Source: Caulobacter segnis
GTDB lineage: Bacteria > Pseudomonadota > Alphaproteobacteria > Caulobacterales > Caulobacteraceae
Length of the DNA stretch: 64,000 nt
Reading direction: 5' to 3'
Assembly (NCBI RefSeq): GCF_019931575.1
Contig: NZ_CP082923.1
Location: 4,712,001 to 4,776,000, forward strand
The notes under the pieces were generated by a model. It was not told the origin of the DNA, searched no databases, and was given only the letters and a program-made list of their open reading frames with translations. A program made the position numbers and the translations under genes. Every line of letters begins with the position of its first letter. Position 1 is the stretch's first letter. This document shows positions 25,243 to 35,275 of this stretch, piece after piece.

Positions 25243-25257
25243 CTTACGGAAAGTAAG
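25243..25257. promoter_or_regulatory. CTTAC-N5-GTAAG dyad, candidate HxlR operator
   Basis: A perfect 5-bp dyad lies about 20 bp before the HxlR start and 42 bp before the oxidoreductase start. Another CTTACATTTATGTGGGTACTTAC-type arrangement of TTAC half-sites precedes it. Binding is inferred from position only. Confidence 0.5.
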
Positions 25258-25298
25258 CAAGGCGCCCAGATCGGTCTCGTCATCCACGGAGAACGATC

Positions 25299-26147
<849 letters not shown>

Positions 26148-26241
26148 ATCCCGAAGGCGGGACGCGACGAAGCTGTGGGCGGCTGGCCGGGCGCGGCGGA
26201 AAACCCTCGCCAAGCGCGAGGGGGTTTGCCAAGCACCCTGG

Positions 26242-26745
26242 ATGAAGCTCGTCGGCTACTATCGCGTCCCGCCCGTGAAGGGGATCTTCTTCAGCCCCGC
26301 CCAGGAGGAGCGCCTGCTGCTGCTGGGCTGCGAGGAAGTGTTCAGCGACCGGTGCCTGGCCTCCGGCGTCGTGCGGCCGGGCCTGGCGCGGGCGCTGGAC
26401 GCGCTGGACGACGGCGGCGCGGTGGCCGTGCCCAGCTTCCACGCCCTGGCCGGCGACATGGCCGGCCTGGTCGACGCGGTGTTGAAGATCCAGGCGCGCG
26501 GGCTGAACCTGATCGTGCAGCAGCCCGAGATCGACACCCGCACAGACCCAGGCTTCTTCGAGACCTGCCAGGCCCTGGCGGGCTTCAGCCGCGAGCGCCC
26601 GATGGTTCGCGCCGCCGAGGCGGCCCTGGTCGCCAAGGGCGCCGCCAGCGGCATGCAGGGGCTGAAAAACACTCCAACGGATACCGCTGAGAAAGCTCCG
26701 CCCCTTTCATCCGCTCATCCCCGCGAAAGCGGGGACCCAAGCTGA
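26242..26745 (+). CDS. Degenerate serine-recombinase (resolvase) N-domain protein
   Basis: A 167-residue protein whose first 130 residues follow the resolvase catalytic-domain pattern: KLVGYYRV, a GCEEVFSD segment, SGVVRPGLARALDALDDGG, AVPSFHALAGD, ILKIQARGLNLIVQQPEIDT, ending FSRERP. The catalytic serine expected in the Y-x-R-V-S position is replaced (YYRVPP), and the DRLARS arginines are changed to FHALAG. There is no DNA-binding helix-turn-helix at the end. It is therefore probably not an active recombinase. The C-terminal residues SSAHPRESGDPS are read from the palindromic repeat that also supplies the stop codon. A short conserved alphaproteobacterial recombinase-like family or a decaying remnant are both possible. 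Confidence 0.6.
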   Translation: MKLVGYYRVPPVKGIFFSPAQEERLLLLGCEEVFSDRCLASGVVRPGLARALDALDDGGAVAVPSFHALAGDMAGLVDAVLKIQARGLNLIVQQPEIDTRTDPGFFETCQALAGFSRERPMVRAAEAALVAKGAASGMQGLKNTPTDTAEKAPPLSSAHPRESGDPS

Positions 26746-26821
26746 CTTTCGGAGAACTTGCGAGACTTCGAACAAGCCCCGCTAACGCGGCTTGGGTCCC
26801 CGCTTTCGCGGGGATGAGCGG
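26711..26821. repeat. REP-like inverted repeat pair, copy 2
   Basis: Two perfect 32-bp inverted arms lie at 26711-26742 and 26790-26821. Each contains the CCCCGC-GAAA-GCGGGG hairpin and the flanking CTCAT/ACCCAAGC found in copy 1 at 21755. The element lies between the convergent recombinase-like gene and ABC permease and may also end transcription. Confidence 0.9.
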
Positions 26822-26833
26822 CGTTTTGAGCGA

Positions 26834-27591
26834 CTAGACCTTCAGCCGGTAGCCGGTCTTGAAGATCCACCAGACCGCCGTCAGGCAGACGGCCAGGAAC
26901 ACGGCGGTCATGCCCAGGCTGACGCCGACGCCCACGTCCGACTGGCCGTAGAAGCTCCAGCGGAAGCCGCTGATCAGATAGACCACCGGGTTGAACAGGG
27001 TGATCTTCTGCCAGACCGGCGGCAGCATCTTGATCGAGTAGAAGCTGCCGCCCAGGAAGGTCAGCGGCGTGACGATCAGCGCCGGCACGATCTGCAGCTT
27101 CTGGAAGTTGTCGGCCCAGACGCCGATCACGAAGCCGAACAGGCTGAAGGTCACCGCCGTCAGCACCAGGAACAGCAGCATCACGAACGGGTGGGCGATC
27201 TCGAACGGCACGAAGATCCGGGCCGTGGCCAGGATCAACAGGCCAAGGCAGATCGACTTGGTCGCCGCCGCCCCGACATAGCCCATCACCGTCTCGACCC
27301 ATGACACGGGAGCCGACAGCAGCTCGTAGATCGTGCCGGCCCACTTGGGCATGTAGATGCCGAACGAGGCGTTGGAGATGCTCTCGCCCAGCAGCGACAG
27401 CATGATCAGGCCCGGAATGATGAAGGCGCCATAGCTGACGCCGTCGATGGCCTGCATGCGCGAGCCGATCGCCGAGCCGAACACCACGAAATACAGCGAA
27501 GTCGAGATCACCGGCGCCAGGATGCTCTGCAGCAGGGTGCGGAACCACCGCGCCATCTCGAAGCGGTAGATGGCCTTGACGGCAAAGAGGT

Positions 27592-27595
<4 letters not shown>
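26834..27595 (-). CDS. ABC-2 type transporter permease
   Basis: A 253-residue membrane protein of the ABC-2 family with six hydrophobic segments. Typical family stretches are RTLLQSILAPVISTSLYFVVFG, the re-entrant AFIIPGLIMLSLL, and LTFLGGSFYSIKMLPPVWQ near the end, followed by NPVVYLISGFRWSFYG. The ATG overlaps the ATPase stop as ATGA, so the pair is co-translated. The permease and its ATPase make a two-gene exporter of unknown substrate, perhaps a lipid, polysaccharide or drug. Confidence 0.92.
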
Positions 27596-28518
<923 letters not shown>

Positions 28519-28534
28519 GCCGTCTCCCCTAAAC

Positions 28535-28552
28535 GCGACGATGCAGCGTCGC
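28535..28552. promoter_or_regulatory. GCGACG-N6-CGTCGC dyad upstream of the ABC operon
   Basis: A 6-bp perfect dyad with a TGCA-containing centre begins 16 bp before the ATPase ATG. It may be an operator or a 5'-UTR hairpin. No cognate regulator gene is adjacent. Confidence 0.3.
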
Positions 28553-28646
28553 GCGCCCGCCCTGCAAGGTGGCTGTTGCGGGCCTCAGATGGTGTCGCTC
28601 ACGGCCGATAACAGGGGAGTCGCCGCGATCTGTCAGCAGGCTCCGA

Positions 28647-29108
28647 TCAGGTCGGGATCGCGCGCACCGTCAGAACCGCGCCGTCGACGCCGGTGACGAC
28701 CACCTCCTGGCCGGTCGCCGGGGCCGGCTCGTCGGTCTCGGCCGCCCAGTCCTTGCCGTCGACGAAGACCCGGCCGCGCCCCTGTTCGAACGCCGCCAGC
28801 ACCTGGCCGCGCTGGCCGACCAGCCGTTGCAGCGGATCGTTGAGGTCAGGATTCTTCGGCTCCAGCACCGGCCGCAGATAGCGCTTGGCCGCCAGGGTCG
28901 AGGCGATGGTCAGGGCCGCGAACAGGCCGACCTCGACCACCAGGCCCGGATGGACGAACTGGGCGATCAGCCCGACCACGAAGGCGCTGGCGGCCGGCCA
29001 CAGCAGCCAGCCCGTGCCGGTCGAGACCTCGACGGCCAGGAAGACGGCCGCGACCGCCAACCAGACCCAGAACGGATGCAAGGCGTAGAAGCCGCCCACG
29101 GCGTCCAT
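28647..29108 (-). CDS. NfeD-like membrane protein
   Basis: A 153-residue short NfeD (NfeD1b) protein. The N-terminal part has hydrophobic segments (FWVWLAVAAVFLAVEVS, WLLWPAASAFVVGLIAQF and LFAALTIASTLAA). The C-terminal OB-fold domain begins about residue 92 (PLQRLVGQRGQVLAAFEQGRGRVFVDGKDWAAE). This family works with SPFH/stomatin partners in the membrane. The partner is immediately upstream with only 4 bp between the genes. The serine-protease domain of long NfeD proteins is absent. Confidence 0.88.
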   Translation of the reverse strand: MDAVGGFYALHPFWVWLAVAAVFLAVEVSTGTGWLLWPAASAFVVGLIAQFVHPGLVVEVGLFAALTIASTLAAKRYLRPVLEPKNPDLNDPLQRLVGQRGQVLAAFEQGRGRVFVDGKDWAAETDEPAPATGQEVVVTGVDGAVLTVRAIPT

Positions 29109-29112
29109 GGCG

Positions 29113-30126
29113 TCACGCTCCTCGCTTGCCGCCGGTGGGCGTCGCGGTCGACGCGCCAGAGGACGCGCCGGAGGCCGGACGAGGCGGCGGCGGGCTGCGC
29201 GGCGCGTCCGCGCCCAGGCTCTTGATCAGCTCGCTGACGCCCGCGACCGTGCCGGTCAGGCCGGCGAAGTCGGCGGGGACGATGACCGTCTTCTGCTGCG
29301 GGCTGCGGGCCAGCTCGCCAAAGGCCTCCACGTACTTCTGGGCGATGAAGTAGTTGATGGCGTTGACGTCGCCCTTCGAGATGGCTTCCGAGACGAAGGC
29401 GGTCGCCTTGGCTTCCGCCTCGGCTTCGCGCTCGCGGGCCTCGGCGTCGCGGAAGGCGGCCTCGCGGCGGCCCTCGGCCTGCAGGATCGCCGACTGCTTG
29501 GAGCCCTCGGCGCGGGTGATGGCGGACTGCTTCTCGCCCTCGGCCTCAGTGATCACCGCGCGCTTCTCGCGCTCGGCCTTCATCTGGCGGGCCATGGCGT
29601 TGGTGATGTCCGGCGGCGGCGTCAGGTCCTTGATCTCGATGCGCGCCACCTTCACGCCCCAGGGACCGGTGGCGTGGTCGATGGTCGAGAGCAGGCGGGT
29701 GTTGATCTGGTCGCGCTGGGACAGCACTTCGTCCAGCTCCAGCGAGCCGACGACGGTGCGCAGGTTGGTCTGGGCCAGCTGGGTGATGGCGTAGATCAGG
29801 TTGTCGACCCGATAGGCGGCGGCGGCGGCGTCCATCACCTGGATGAAGACGATGGCGTCGACCTTCACCGAGACGTTGTCCTTGGTGATGACCTCCTGCT
29901 GGGGCACCTCCAGGACCTGCTCCATCATGTTGACCTTGCGGCCGATGGTTTCGAAGAACGGGGTCAAGAACGAGATGCCGGGCTTGAGGGTCCGCGTGTA
30001 GCGGCCAAAGCGCTCGACGGTGAATTCACGCCCCTGGGGCACGATCTTGATCGCGCCGAACAGCAGCACGAAGGCGAAGCCCAGGAAAATCAGAACGACG
30101 ATGCCGCCCAAGACAGTGCTCCCCAA
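29113..30126 (-). CDS. SPFH/Band 7 (stomatin-like) membrane protein
   Basis: A 337-residue stomatin-like protein of the QmcA type. One N-terminal membrane helix (TVLGGIVVLIFLGFAFVLLFGA) is followed by the SPFH domain (IVPQGREFTVERFGRYTRTLKPG). The long Glu/Ala/Arg-rich coiled coil after residue 190 contains AEGEKQSAITRAEGSKQSAI and AEGRREAAFRDAEAREREAE. Such proteins form large rings and influence membrane protein quality. The last 40 residues are Pro/Ser/Ala-rich and disordered. It is coupled with the NfeD gene downstream. Confidence 0.9.
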   Translation of the reverse strand: MGSTVLGGIVVLIFLGFAFVLLFGAIKIVPQGREFTVERFGRYTRTLKPGISFLTPFFETIGRKVNMMEQVLEVPQQEVITKDNVSVKVDAIVFIQVMDAAAAAYRVDNLIYAITQLAQTNLRTVVGSLELDEVLSQRDQINTRLLSTIDHATGPWGVKVARIEIKDLTPPPDITNAMARQMKAEREKRAVITEAEGEKQSAITRAEGSKQSAILQAEGRREAAFRDAEAREREAEAEAKATAFVSEAISKGDVNAINYFIAQKYVEAFGELARSPQQKTVIVPADFAGLTGTVAGVSELIKSLGADAPRSPPPPRPASGASSGASTATPTGGKRGA

Positions 30127-30176
30127 ACGATATCTCGGCCAACGAAACCCTGGCCAAACTTAACTTTGGGTCGAGC

Positions 30177-30596
30177 TTAGCGCGGCGCTTCGCCCTCCGC
30201 CACGGAATCCGGCGCCTTACGGACCTGGCGCATCGACTGCGAGAGCTTCAGGGCCAGGGTCTGGCCCCGGTGGGCCGCCTGCTGTTCGGCTTGGCGGCTG
30301 TCCTGGTCGCAGGTCGGGTACTGGCCGCGGCGCGAGGCGAAGCCCGCGTTGAACCGGTCGCGCATCTGGCCGTCGAAGGCCTCGTCGGCCTGCTCGACCT
30401 CGGTCACGCGCGCCATCCGCGCCCGCCAGTACTGGTCGGCCTCGCCCTGGCAGACCTGGCGCAGGGCGTGGCTCTCGCCCAGCGCATAGGCCAGGTCCAG
30501 CAGCAGCTGACGGCCGTCCGCGTCCCGTTCCTGGGCCAGGACGGGCGCGGCGACGAAGGCGGCCAGGGCGACGCCGAGGAGGAACGGACGCGACAT
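30177..30596 (-). CDS. TIGR02301-like secreted protein
   Basis: A 139-residue protein with a signal peptide (MSRPFLLGVALAAFVAAPVLAQ). The mature part is helical, with LLLDLAYALGESHALRQVCQGEADQYWRARM and a second cysteine in GQYPTCDQD. The pattern recalls the alphaproteobacterial TIGR02301 family. Function is unknown. The frame continues upstream, but only this ATG gives a signal peptide. It lies on the same strand as the SPFH gene, 50 bp upstream of it. Confidence 0.7.
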   Translation of the reverse strand: MSRPFLLGVALAAFVAAPVLAQERDADGRQLLLDLAYALGESHALRQVCQGEADQYWRARMARVTEVEQADEAFDGQMRDRFNAGFASRRGQYPTCDQDSRQAEQQAAHRGQTLALKLSQSMRQVRKAPDSVAEGEAPR

Positions 30597-30785
30597 GGCC
30601 CCCGTTATCGCCAAAGCCCCTGCGCCTGTCACGCGGCCATGCTCGGCGACGCGCCAGCGGGGCTGGAACGGATCGGCCAAGCTGGGGACAAGATGTCCCC
30701 CGGTGTCAAAAAAGCTTTGTCGATAAAGGCCTTGCGATCGCCACGGTTCGGGTCTTTCCTGTGGATACTGCAAGGAGGTCTTCCC

Positions 30786-30995
30786 ATGACTGAGGTGCAT
30801 TACGGCGTCGTGCGCGTCGGTGATCACTGGTCGATCATCGGCGACAATCTGCGGTTCGGCGCCTACGAGACGCTGGGCGAAGCCCGCGCCGCCGCCCACC
30901 GCCTGGCCGAGCATCCGGCCGGCCTTGGCCTGCCGGTGATGATGCACGTGCAGGAAGAAGACTGGATCCTGCCGGGTCCCACCGCCCTGCTTTAA
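30786..30995 (+). CDS. Small conserved-looking protein, possible DUF2188-like fold
   Basis: A 69-residue protein beginning MTEVHYGVVRVGDHWSIIGD. An AAGGAGG Shine-Dalgarno lies 8 bases before the ATG, one of the strongest in the window, which supports translation. The sequence has an alternating beta strand then helix pattern (GAYETLGEARAAAHRLAEHP), like the small DUF2188 fold. It is upstream of the Crp/Fnr gene by 128 bp on the same strand. Function is unknown. Confidence 0.65.
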   Translation: MTEVHYGVVRVGDHWSIIGDNLRFGAYETLGEARAAAHRLAEHPAGLGLPVMMHVQEEDWILPGPTALL

Positions 30996-31123
30996 AAGCG
31001 GCCCCGAACCGTCGCGTCTTTCACGATCCGCCCGAGGGTGGTCGAGAAGAGTCTCGCCTTTCCCGGGAAACTAAGCCGTGCCCCGCGCGCTTAAGCATTC
31101 GAAAGCGCCACCGGGAGATACGC

Positions 31124-31885
31124 ATGACCGCCTTCGCCCGCATCGTCCGCAGCGCCGTCGAAGGCGACGCCGCGCCGCCCTACGCCTCCAACCGCCTACT
31201 GGCGGCCCTGCGGCCTGACACCCTGACCGAGCTGTCGCCGCATCTGGTGCTGGTCGACCTGCCGCTCGACGCCGTGCTGTTCGACGCCGGCGACGACGTG
31301 GAGCACACCTACCTGCCCTGCGGCCCGACCCAGGTCTCGCTGCTGGTGGTCACCTCCGACGGCCAGGAGATCGAGGCGGCCAGCATCGGTTTCGAAGGCG
31401 CGATCGGCGGCGTGGTCAGCGCCGGCTTCAAGCCCGCCTACGGCCGCGCCGTGGTCCGGGTGCCGGGCCGCGCCTTCTGCATCCCCACCGCCAGGCTGGA
31501 GGACATCAAGACCCGCCAACCCGCCGTGGCCGACCTGTTCGATCGCGCCGCCGACGTGTTCATCGCCCAGATGATGCAGGTCGCGGCCTGCAACGCCTTG
31601 CACCCGATCGAGCAGCGGACGTGCCGCTGGCTGCTGTTCGCCCACGACCGCTCGGGCGACGAGCCGATCCGCCTGACTCAGGAGACCCTGGCCCAGATGC
31701 TGGGCGTGCAGCGCACGACGATCAGCGCCGTCGCCCGGGTGCTGCAGGACGCCGGGATCATCGACATCGGTCGCGGCAAGGTCACGGTGCTGGACCGCCC
31801 GGGCCTCGAGAAACGCGCCTGCGAGTGCCACGACGCGGTCGAGACCCACTTCAAGCGGATCCTGCCGAAGTTCGAGGCCCTCTAG
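31124..31885 (+). CDS. Crp/Fnr-family transcriptional regulator
   Basis: A 253-residue regulator with an N-terminal cyclic-nucleotide-binding-like domain (residues about 20-150) and a C-terminal winged helix. The helix-turn-helix is in RLTQETLAQMLGVQRTTISAVARVLQDAGII. It lacks the FNR cysteine cluster at the N-terminus, so it is not an oxygen sensor of that kind. This subgroup (Crp/Fnr with a C-terminal HTH_Crp_2) is common in alphaproteobacteria and its ligands are mostly unknown. A GGGAGA ribosome binding site precedes the ATG. Its TAG shares CTAG with the convergent nitronate monooxygenase gene. Confidence 0.88.
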   Translation: MTAFARIVRSAVEGDAAPPYASNRLLAALRPDTLTELSPHLVLVDLPLDAVLFDAGDDVEHTYLPCGPTQVSLLVVTSDGQEIEAASIGFEGAIGGVVSAGFKPAYGRAVVRVPGRAFCIPTARLEDIKTRQPAVADLFDRAADVFIAQMMQVAACNALHPIEQRTCRWLLFAHDRSGDEPIRLTQETLAQMLGVQRTTISAVARVLQDAGIIDIGRGKVTVLDRPGLEKRACECHDAVETHFKRILPKFEAL

Positions 31886-32847
31886 ATGCGGAAGGCGCTG
31901 GCCCGATCCAGCGCCGCCTCCGCCTCGCGGACCAGCCTCGTGACGATCTCGCCGGCTGGCAGCACCTCGCGCACCCCGCCGGCGCTCTGGCCCATGGCGA
32001 AGCAGGACTTGTCGGGATCCAGGCCTTCGATCTGGCCGCCGATGCCGCCCATCGCCCCGTTCCGGATCGAGATCATGGCCTGCTGCGGGAACGGCTGGAT
32101 GTCGGCCGGCCGCGCCTCCCAGTCGTCGACATAGGGGTTCTTCCTCACCCGCATCGGCTTGCCCGAGTAGCAGCGGGTGCGGACGGTGTCCTCGTCGGCG
32201 GCCTCGACCACCGCCTGGCGGTAGAGGTCGCCGGCATGCGCTTCGCGCGACGCGATGAAGCGGGTGCCCATCCAGACGCCCTGGGCGCCCAGGGTCAGGG
32301 CCGCCGCCAGGCCTCGGCCGTCATACAGCCCCCCGGCGGCGACCACCGGGATCTTCACCGCCTCCACGGCCTGGGCGACCAGCGGCAGGGTCCCGACCAG
32401 GCCCGTATGGCCGCCGCCCTCGCCGCCCTGGCAGATGACCGCGTCGCAGCCGGCCTGCTCGGCCTTGACCGCGTGCTTCACCGCCCCGCAGACGACCATG
32501 ACCTTGAGGCCCGCCGTCTTCAGCCGTTCGATGATCGGCAGCGGCACGCCCAGGCCGGCGATGAAGGACGACGCGCCTTCCGCGATGATGACCTCGACGC
32601 TGGCGGTCAGGGCGTCGGGCGTGGCGGCCAGCAGGTCGACGCCGAACGGCTTGTCGGTCAGCGTCCGGACCTGCCGCATCTGGTCGCGAATGAAGTCCGG
32701 CGAGGTCCCGGCCATGCCCAGCACGCCATAGCCGCCGGCGTTCGACACCGCCGCCGCCAGCGGCGCGTACGAGACCCCGCCCATGCCGGCCAGCAGGATC
32801 GGATGCTCGATGTCCAGAAGATCGCAGAGCGGCGTGCGCAGTCCCAT
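31882..32847 (-). CDS. Nitronate monooxygenase family FMN enzyme
   Basis: A 321-residue TIM-barrel flavoprotein. Family landmarks are the N-terminal PILLAGMGGVSYAPLAAAVSNAGGYGVLG, the FMN phosphate-binding CQGGEGGGHTGLVGTLPLV with the catalytic-site histidine, and PVVAAGGLYDGRGLAAALTLGAQGVWMGTRF. The family oxidises nitronates such as propionate-3-nitronate, though some members are FabK-like enoyl reductases. A GGGAGGAAC Shine-Dalgarno fixes the start at this ATG; the frame itself is open 13 codons further. Confidence 0.9.
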   Translation of the reverse strand: MGLRTPLCDLLDIEHPILLAGMGGVSYAPLAAAVSNAGGYGVLGMAGTSPDFIRDQMRQVRTLTDKPFGVDLLAATPDALTASVEVIIAEGASSFIAGLGVPLPIIERLKTAGLKVMVVCGAVKHAVKAEQAGCDAVICQGGEGGGHTGLVGTLPLVAQAVEAVKIPVVAAGGLYDGRGLAAALTLGAQGVWMGTRFIASREAHAGDLYRQAVVEAADEDTVRTRCYSGKPMRVRKNPYVDDWEARPADIQPFPQQAMISIRNGAMGGIGGQIEGLDPDKSCFAMGQSAGGVREVLPAGEIVTRLVREAEAALDRASAFRI

Positions 32848-32937
32848 GGCCGTTCCTCCCGTTATTTTCAGGGAGGATTTCGACACGCGTCCCGCGCGGC
32901 AAGCGTGCCGCGAGGTCAGCGGTCCGTCGGCTCGGCG

Positions 32938-33075
32938 TCAGCCGTGCTTGGCCAACTCGGTCTCGACGTCGGTCTCGCAGGTCCAAAAGCAACTGGCCAT
33001 GGCGGTCAGGACCAGGGCGACCAGCATCAGGAAGCCCCGCGGTGGAGCCAGGCTGACAACGTCTTGGGGCGTCAT
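32938..33075 (-). CDS. Possible 45-residue single-helix membrane protein
   Basis: A short frame starts MTPQDVVSLAPPRG and continues as a hydrophobic segment (FLMLVALVLTAMASCFW) then an acidic tail (TCETDVETELAKHG). A GAGAGAG purine tract lies just before the ATG. The shape, hydrophobic helix then charged end, and two cysteines are plausible for a real small protein. It precedes the nitronate monooxygenase gene by 90 bp on the same strand. No family is recognised. Confidence 0.4.
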   Translation of the reverse strand: MTPQDVVSLAPPRGFLMLVALVLTAMASCFWTCETDVETELAKHG

Positions 33076-33212
33076 CTCTCTCGTTTCCTCGTCGGCGCCC
33101 GGATCTGATGTCCAGGCTGCCAGAGGAAAAGCTTCTCACCGCGCGCAGGGTTCCGCAAGAGGCTGTTTTTAAAAGCCTTTTATTGGACGACAGAGTCCAA
33201 GAAACACAAGCC

Positions 33213-33995
33213 CTAGAAGATCGAGTATCCGCCGTCGATCACCAGGGTCGTGCCCGAATGGTAGCTGGAGGCGTCCGAGGCCAGGTAGACGGCTATGCCG
33301 CCAAAGTCCTCGGGCTCGCCCCAGCGGCGGGCCGGGACGCGGGGGATGACCTTGTCGGCGAAGGCCGAATTGGCCTGGGCCCCGGCGGTCATGTCGGTGG
33401 CGATCCAGCCGGGCAGGATGGCGTTGGCGCGCACGCCGTAGCGGGCGTGCTCGACGGCGACCGACTTGATCATCGAGATCACCGCGCCCTTGGTGGCGGC
33501 GTAGGCCTCGTTGCGGGCCGCGCCCTCGATGGCGGCCAGCGAGGCGACGCCGACCAGCGAGCCGCCCGGATCGCCGGCCTTGGCCCGCTCGACCATGTGG
33601 CGGCAGGCCTCGCGCAGGGTGAAGAAGACGCCGTCCAGATTGACCGACAGCACCTTGCGATAGGTCTCGGTCTTCATCTCGACGAACGAGGGCGAGCCAT
33701 AGCCGATGCCGGCGTTGGCGAAGACGCTGTCGACCCGGCCCATGGCGGCCACCGCCTCCTCCATGCCCTCGCGGACCTGGGCCTCGTCGGAGACGTCGAC
33801 GGTCTGGGCCTTCACCCGGACGCCGAGGTTGGTCAGTTCGGTCTCGGCGGCGAGGTTGCGCTCGGGGTTCGAGCCCCAGATCACGATGTCGGCCCCGGCC
33901 TGGGCCATCGCCTTGGCCATGCCCAGGCCGATGCCGCGATTGCCGCCGGTGACCAGGGCGACCTTGCCCGACAGATTGAACGGCGCGTAGGCCAT
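33213..33995 (-). CDS. SDR-family oxidoreductase
   Basis: A 260-residue classical short-chain dehydrogenase. The cofactor motif is VTGGNRGIGLGMA, then NAG in VFANAGIGYGS, and the catalytic Ser-Tyr-Lys is in SLAAIEGAARNEAYAATKGAV. The C-terminus ends GGYSIF. The substrate is unknown. A GGGGAGG ribosome binding site lies before the ATG. It is followed on the same strand by nothing close. A second SDR, probably 3-hydroxybutyrate dehydrogenase, is at 36392. Confidence 0.9.
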   Translation of the reverse strand: MAYAPFNLSGKVALVTGGNRGIGLGMAKAMAQAGADIVIWGSNPERNLAAETELTNLGVRVKAQTVDVSDEAQVREGMEEAVAAMGRVDSVFANAGIGYGSPSFVEMKTETYRKVLSVNLDGVFFTLREACRHMVERAKAGDPGGSLVGVASLAAIEGAARNEAYAATKGAVISMIKSVAVEHARYGVRANAILPGWIATDMTAGAQANSAFADKVIPRVPARRWGEPEDFGGIAVYLASDASSYHSGTTLVIDGGYSIF

Positions 33996-34057
33996 GGCGA
34001 ACCTCCCCTTCTCGAAACGCTTGTTTGAGCGAAGGAGAGGGGCTGACGTTACGTTGG

Positions 34058-34819
34058 TCAAGAGCCCCAGAAGTGGAAGGCCTGCCAGCCGTCGCGGATC
34101 GCCGGCCGCGAGACGCCCAGAAGATCGGTGATCGTCAGGGCCAGGCTGAAGATGAAGCCGCTGACGCCGGGGACCCAGAAGATCAGGGCGAACAGGATCA
34201 GGAAGCCGATCCGTTCGATCTTGACCATCCGGTCGCGCACGCCGCCCGGCAGGAACGGCCGGATGACGCCGTAGCCGTCCAGGCCCGGGATCGGCAGCAG
34301 GTTCAGCACCAGGGCGCTGGCCTGCAGGAAGGCCAGCATCGCCAGGGCGTTGCGCAGCGGGGTCGAGACCACAAACGGCAGCGCCGCCGCCAGTACGATC
34401 AGCACCAGCAAGGTTCCCAGCGGTCCCGCCAGCGAGGCCAGCGACCGCCAGCCCCGGGACCGCATCAGGTCCTCGCGCAGATAGACCGCGCCGCCGGGAA
34501 AGCCGATGCCGCCCAGGGCCAGGGCGATCAGCGGAAAGACGATCGTGGTGACGAGGTCGGAATATTTCAGCGGGTCGAGGGTCAGGTAGCCCTTCTCGAC
34601 GATGGTCGTGTCGCCGGCCTTGTGGGCGACGAAGGCGTGGCCGAACTCGTGGACGCCGACGCTGAGGACCCAGGTCGCGGCGACGAAGGCGAAGGTGAAG
34701 ACGCCCGCCGGCGGCAGCTGGGCGGTCACCGCCCAGCCCAGCCCCACGCAGGCGGCGATCAGGATCAGGGCGTTGGGGCTGATCGGGGCGCGCGGCGCGC
34801 GGGCTTCGATGACGGTCAT
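34058..34819 (-). CDS. Site-2-protease-like M50 metallopeptidase
   Basis: A 253-residue membrane protease of the M50 family. The zinc-binding HEFGH motif is in SVGVHEFGHAFVAHKAG and the third ligand region is LLPIPGLDGYG (N-x2-P-x4-DG). About six hydrophobic segments are visible. There are no PDZ or CBS domains, so it belongs to the compact subgroup that cuts membrane proteins of unknown identity. It shares direction with the Nudix gene 18 bp upstream. Confidence 0.9.
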   Translation of the reverse strand: MTVIEARAPRAPISPNALILIAACVGLGWAVTAQLPPAGVFTFAFVAATWVLSVGVHEFGHAFVAHKAGDTTIVEKGYLTLDPLKYSDLVTTIVFPLIALALGGIGFPGGAVYLREDLMRSRGWRSLASLAGPLGTLLVLIVLAAALPFVVSTPLRNALAMLAFLQASALVLNLLPIPGLDGYGVIRPFLPGGVRDRMVKIERIGFLILFALIFWVPGVSGFIFSLALTITDLLGVSRPAIRDGWQAFHFWGS

Positions 34820-34837
34820 GAGCGCGATGTTGGCCGG

Positions 34838-35275
34838 CTAGAGCGGAAGCGCAAGCGCCGAACCAAACCGCTCGTACGTCTCGGCGATCACTCGCCGGGT
34901 CTCGTCCCATTCGACCAGCGCCATGGCCTCGTCATAGCCGACGAACCTGGCGTCGGCCGCGTCGTCGCCGGCCACGGGCTCACCCGAAGTCCAGCGCGCG
35001 GCGTAGTCGATCATCACGTAGTGCCGGGAAATCTCGCCGCCCGGCCGCGCCGGGAAGACGCCGTCGACCACGTCGATCAGGCCCAGCAGCGTCGCGTCGA
35101 CGCTCGTCTCTTCCTTCAGCTCGCGCAGGGCGGCGGCCTCCAGCGTCTCGCCCCATTCCAGGCGGCCGCCCGGCAGGCTCCACTGGTTCAGCCTAGGCGG
35201 CTTGCCGCGCCGGATCAGCAGGACCTCGGCGCCGCGCAGGCAGACGACACCGACGGTCGGAACGGGATGATTCAC
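34838..35275 (-). CDS. Nudix hydrolase
   Basis: A 145-residue pyrophosphohydrolase. The Nudix box is GGRLEWGETLEAAALRELKEETSV, in which the usual glycine after EExG is a serine, a mild departure. The GTG start overlaps the patatin stop as GTGA. The substrate may be an ADP-ribose or a nucleoside diphosphate derivative; this cannot be told from sequence. Confidence 0.88.
   Translation of the reverse strand: MNHPVPTVGVVCLRGAEVLLIRRGKPPRLNQWSLPGGRLEWGETLEAAALRELKEETSVDATLLGLIDVVDGVFPARPGGEISRHYVMIDYAARWTSGEPVAGDDAADARFVGYDEAMALVEWDETRRVIAETYERFGSALALPL

Noticed and set aside
26242..26745. Presence of an integrated mobile element around the recombinase-like gene
   Set aside because: No transposase, integrase or target duplication is seen, and flanking genes are ordinary chromosomal ones. 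Codon and base use do not change.
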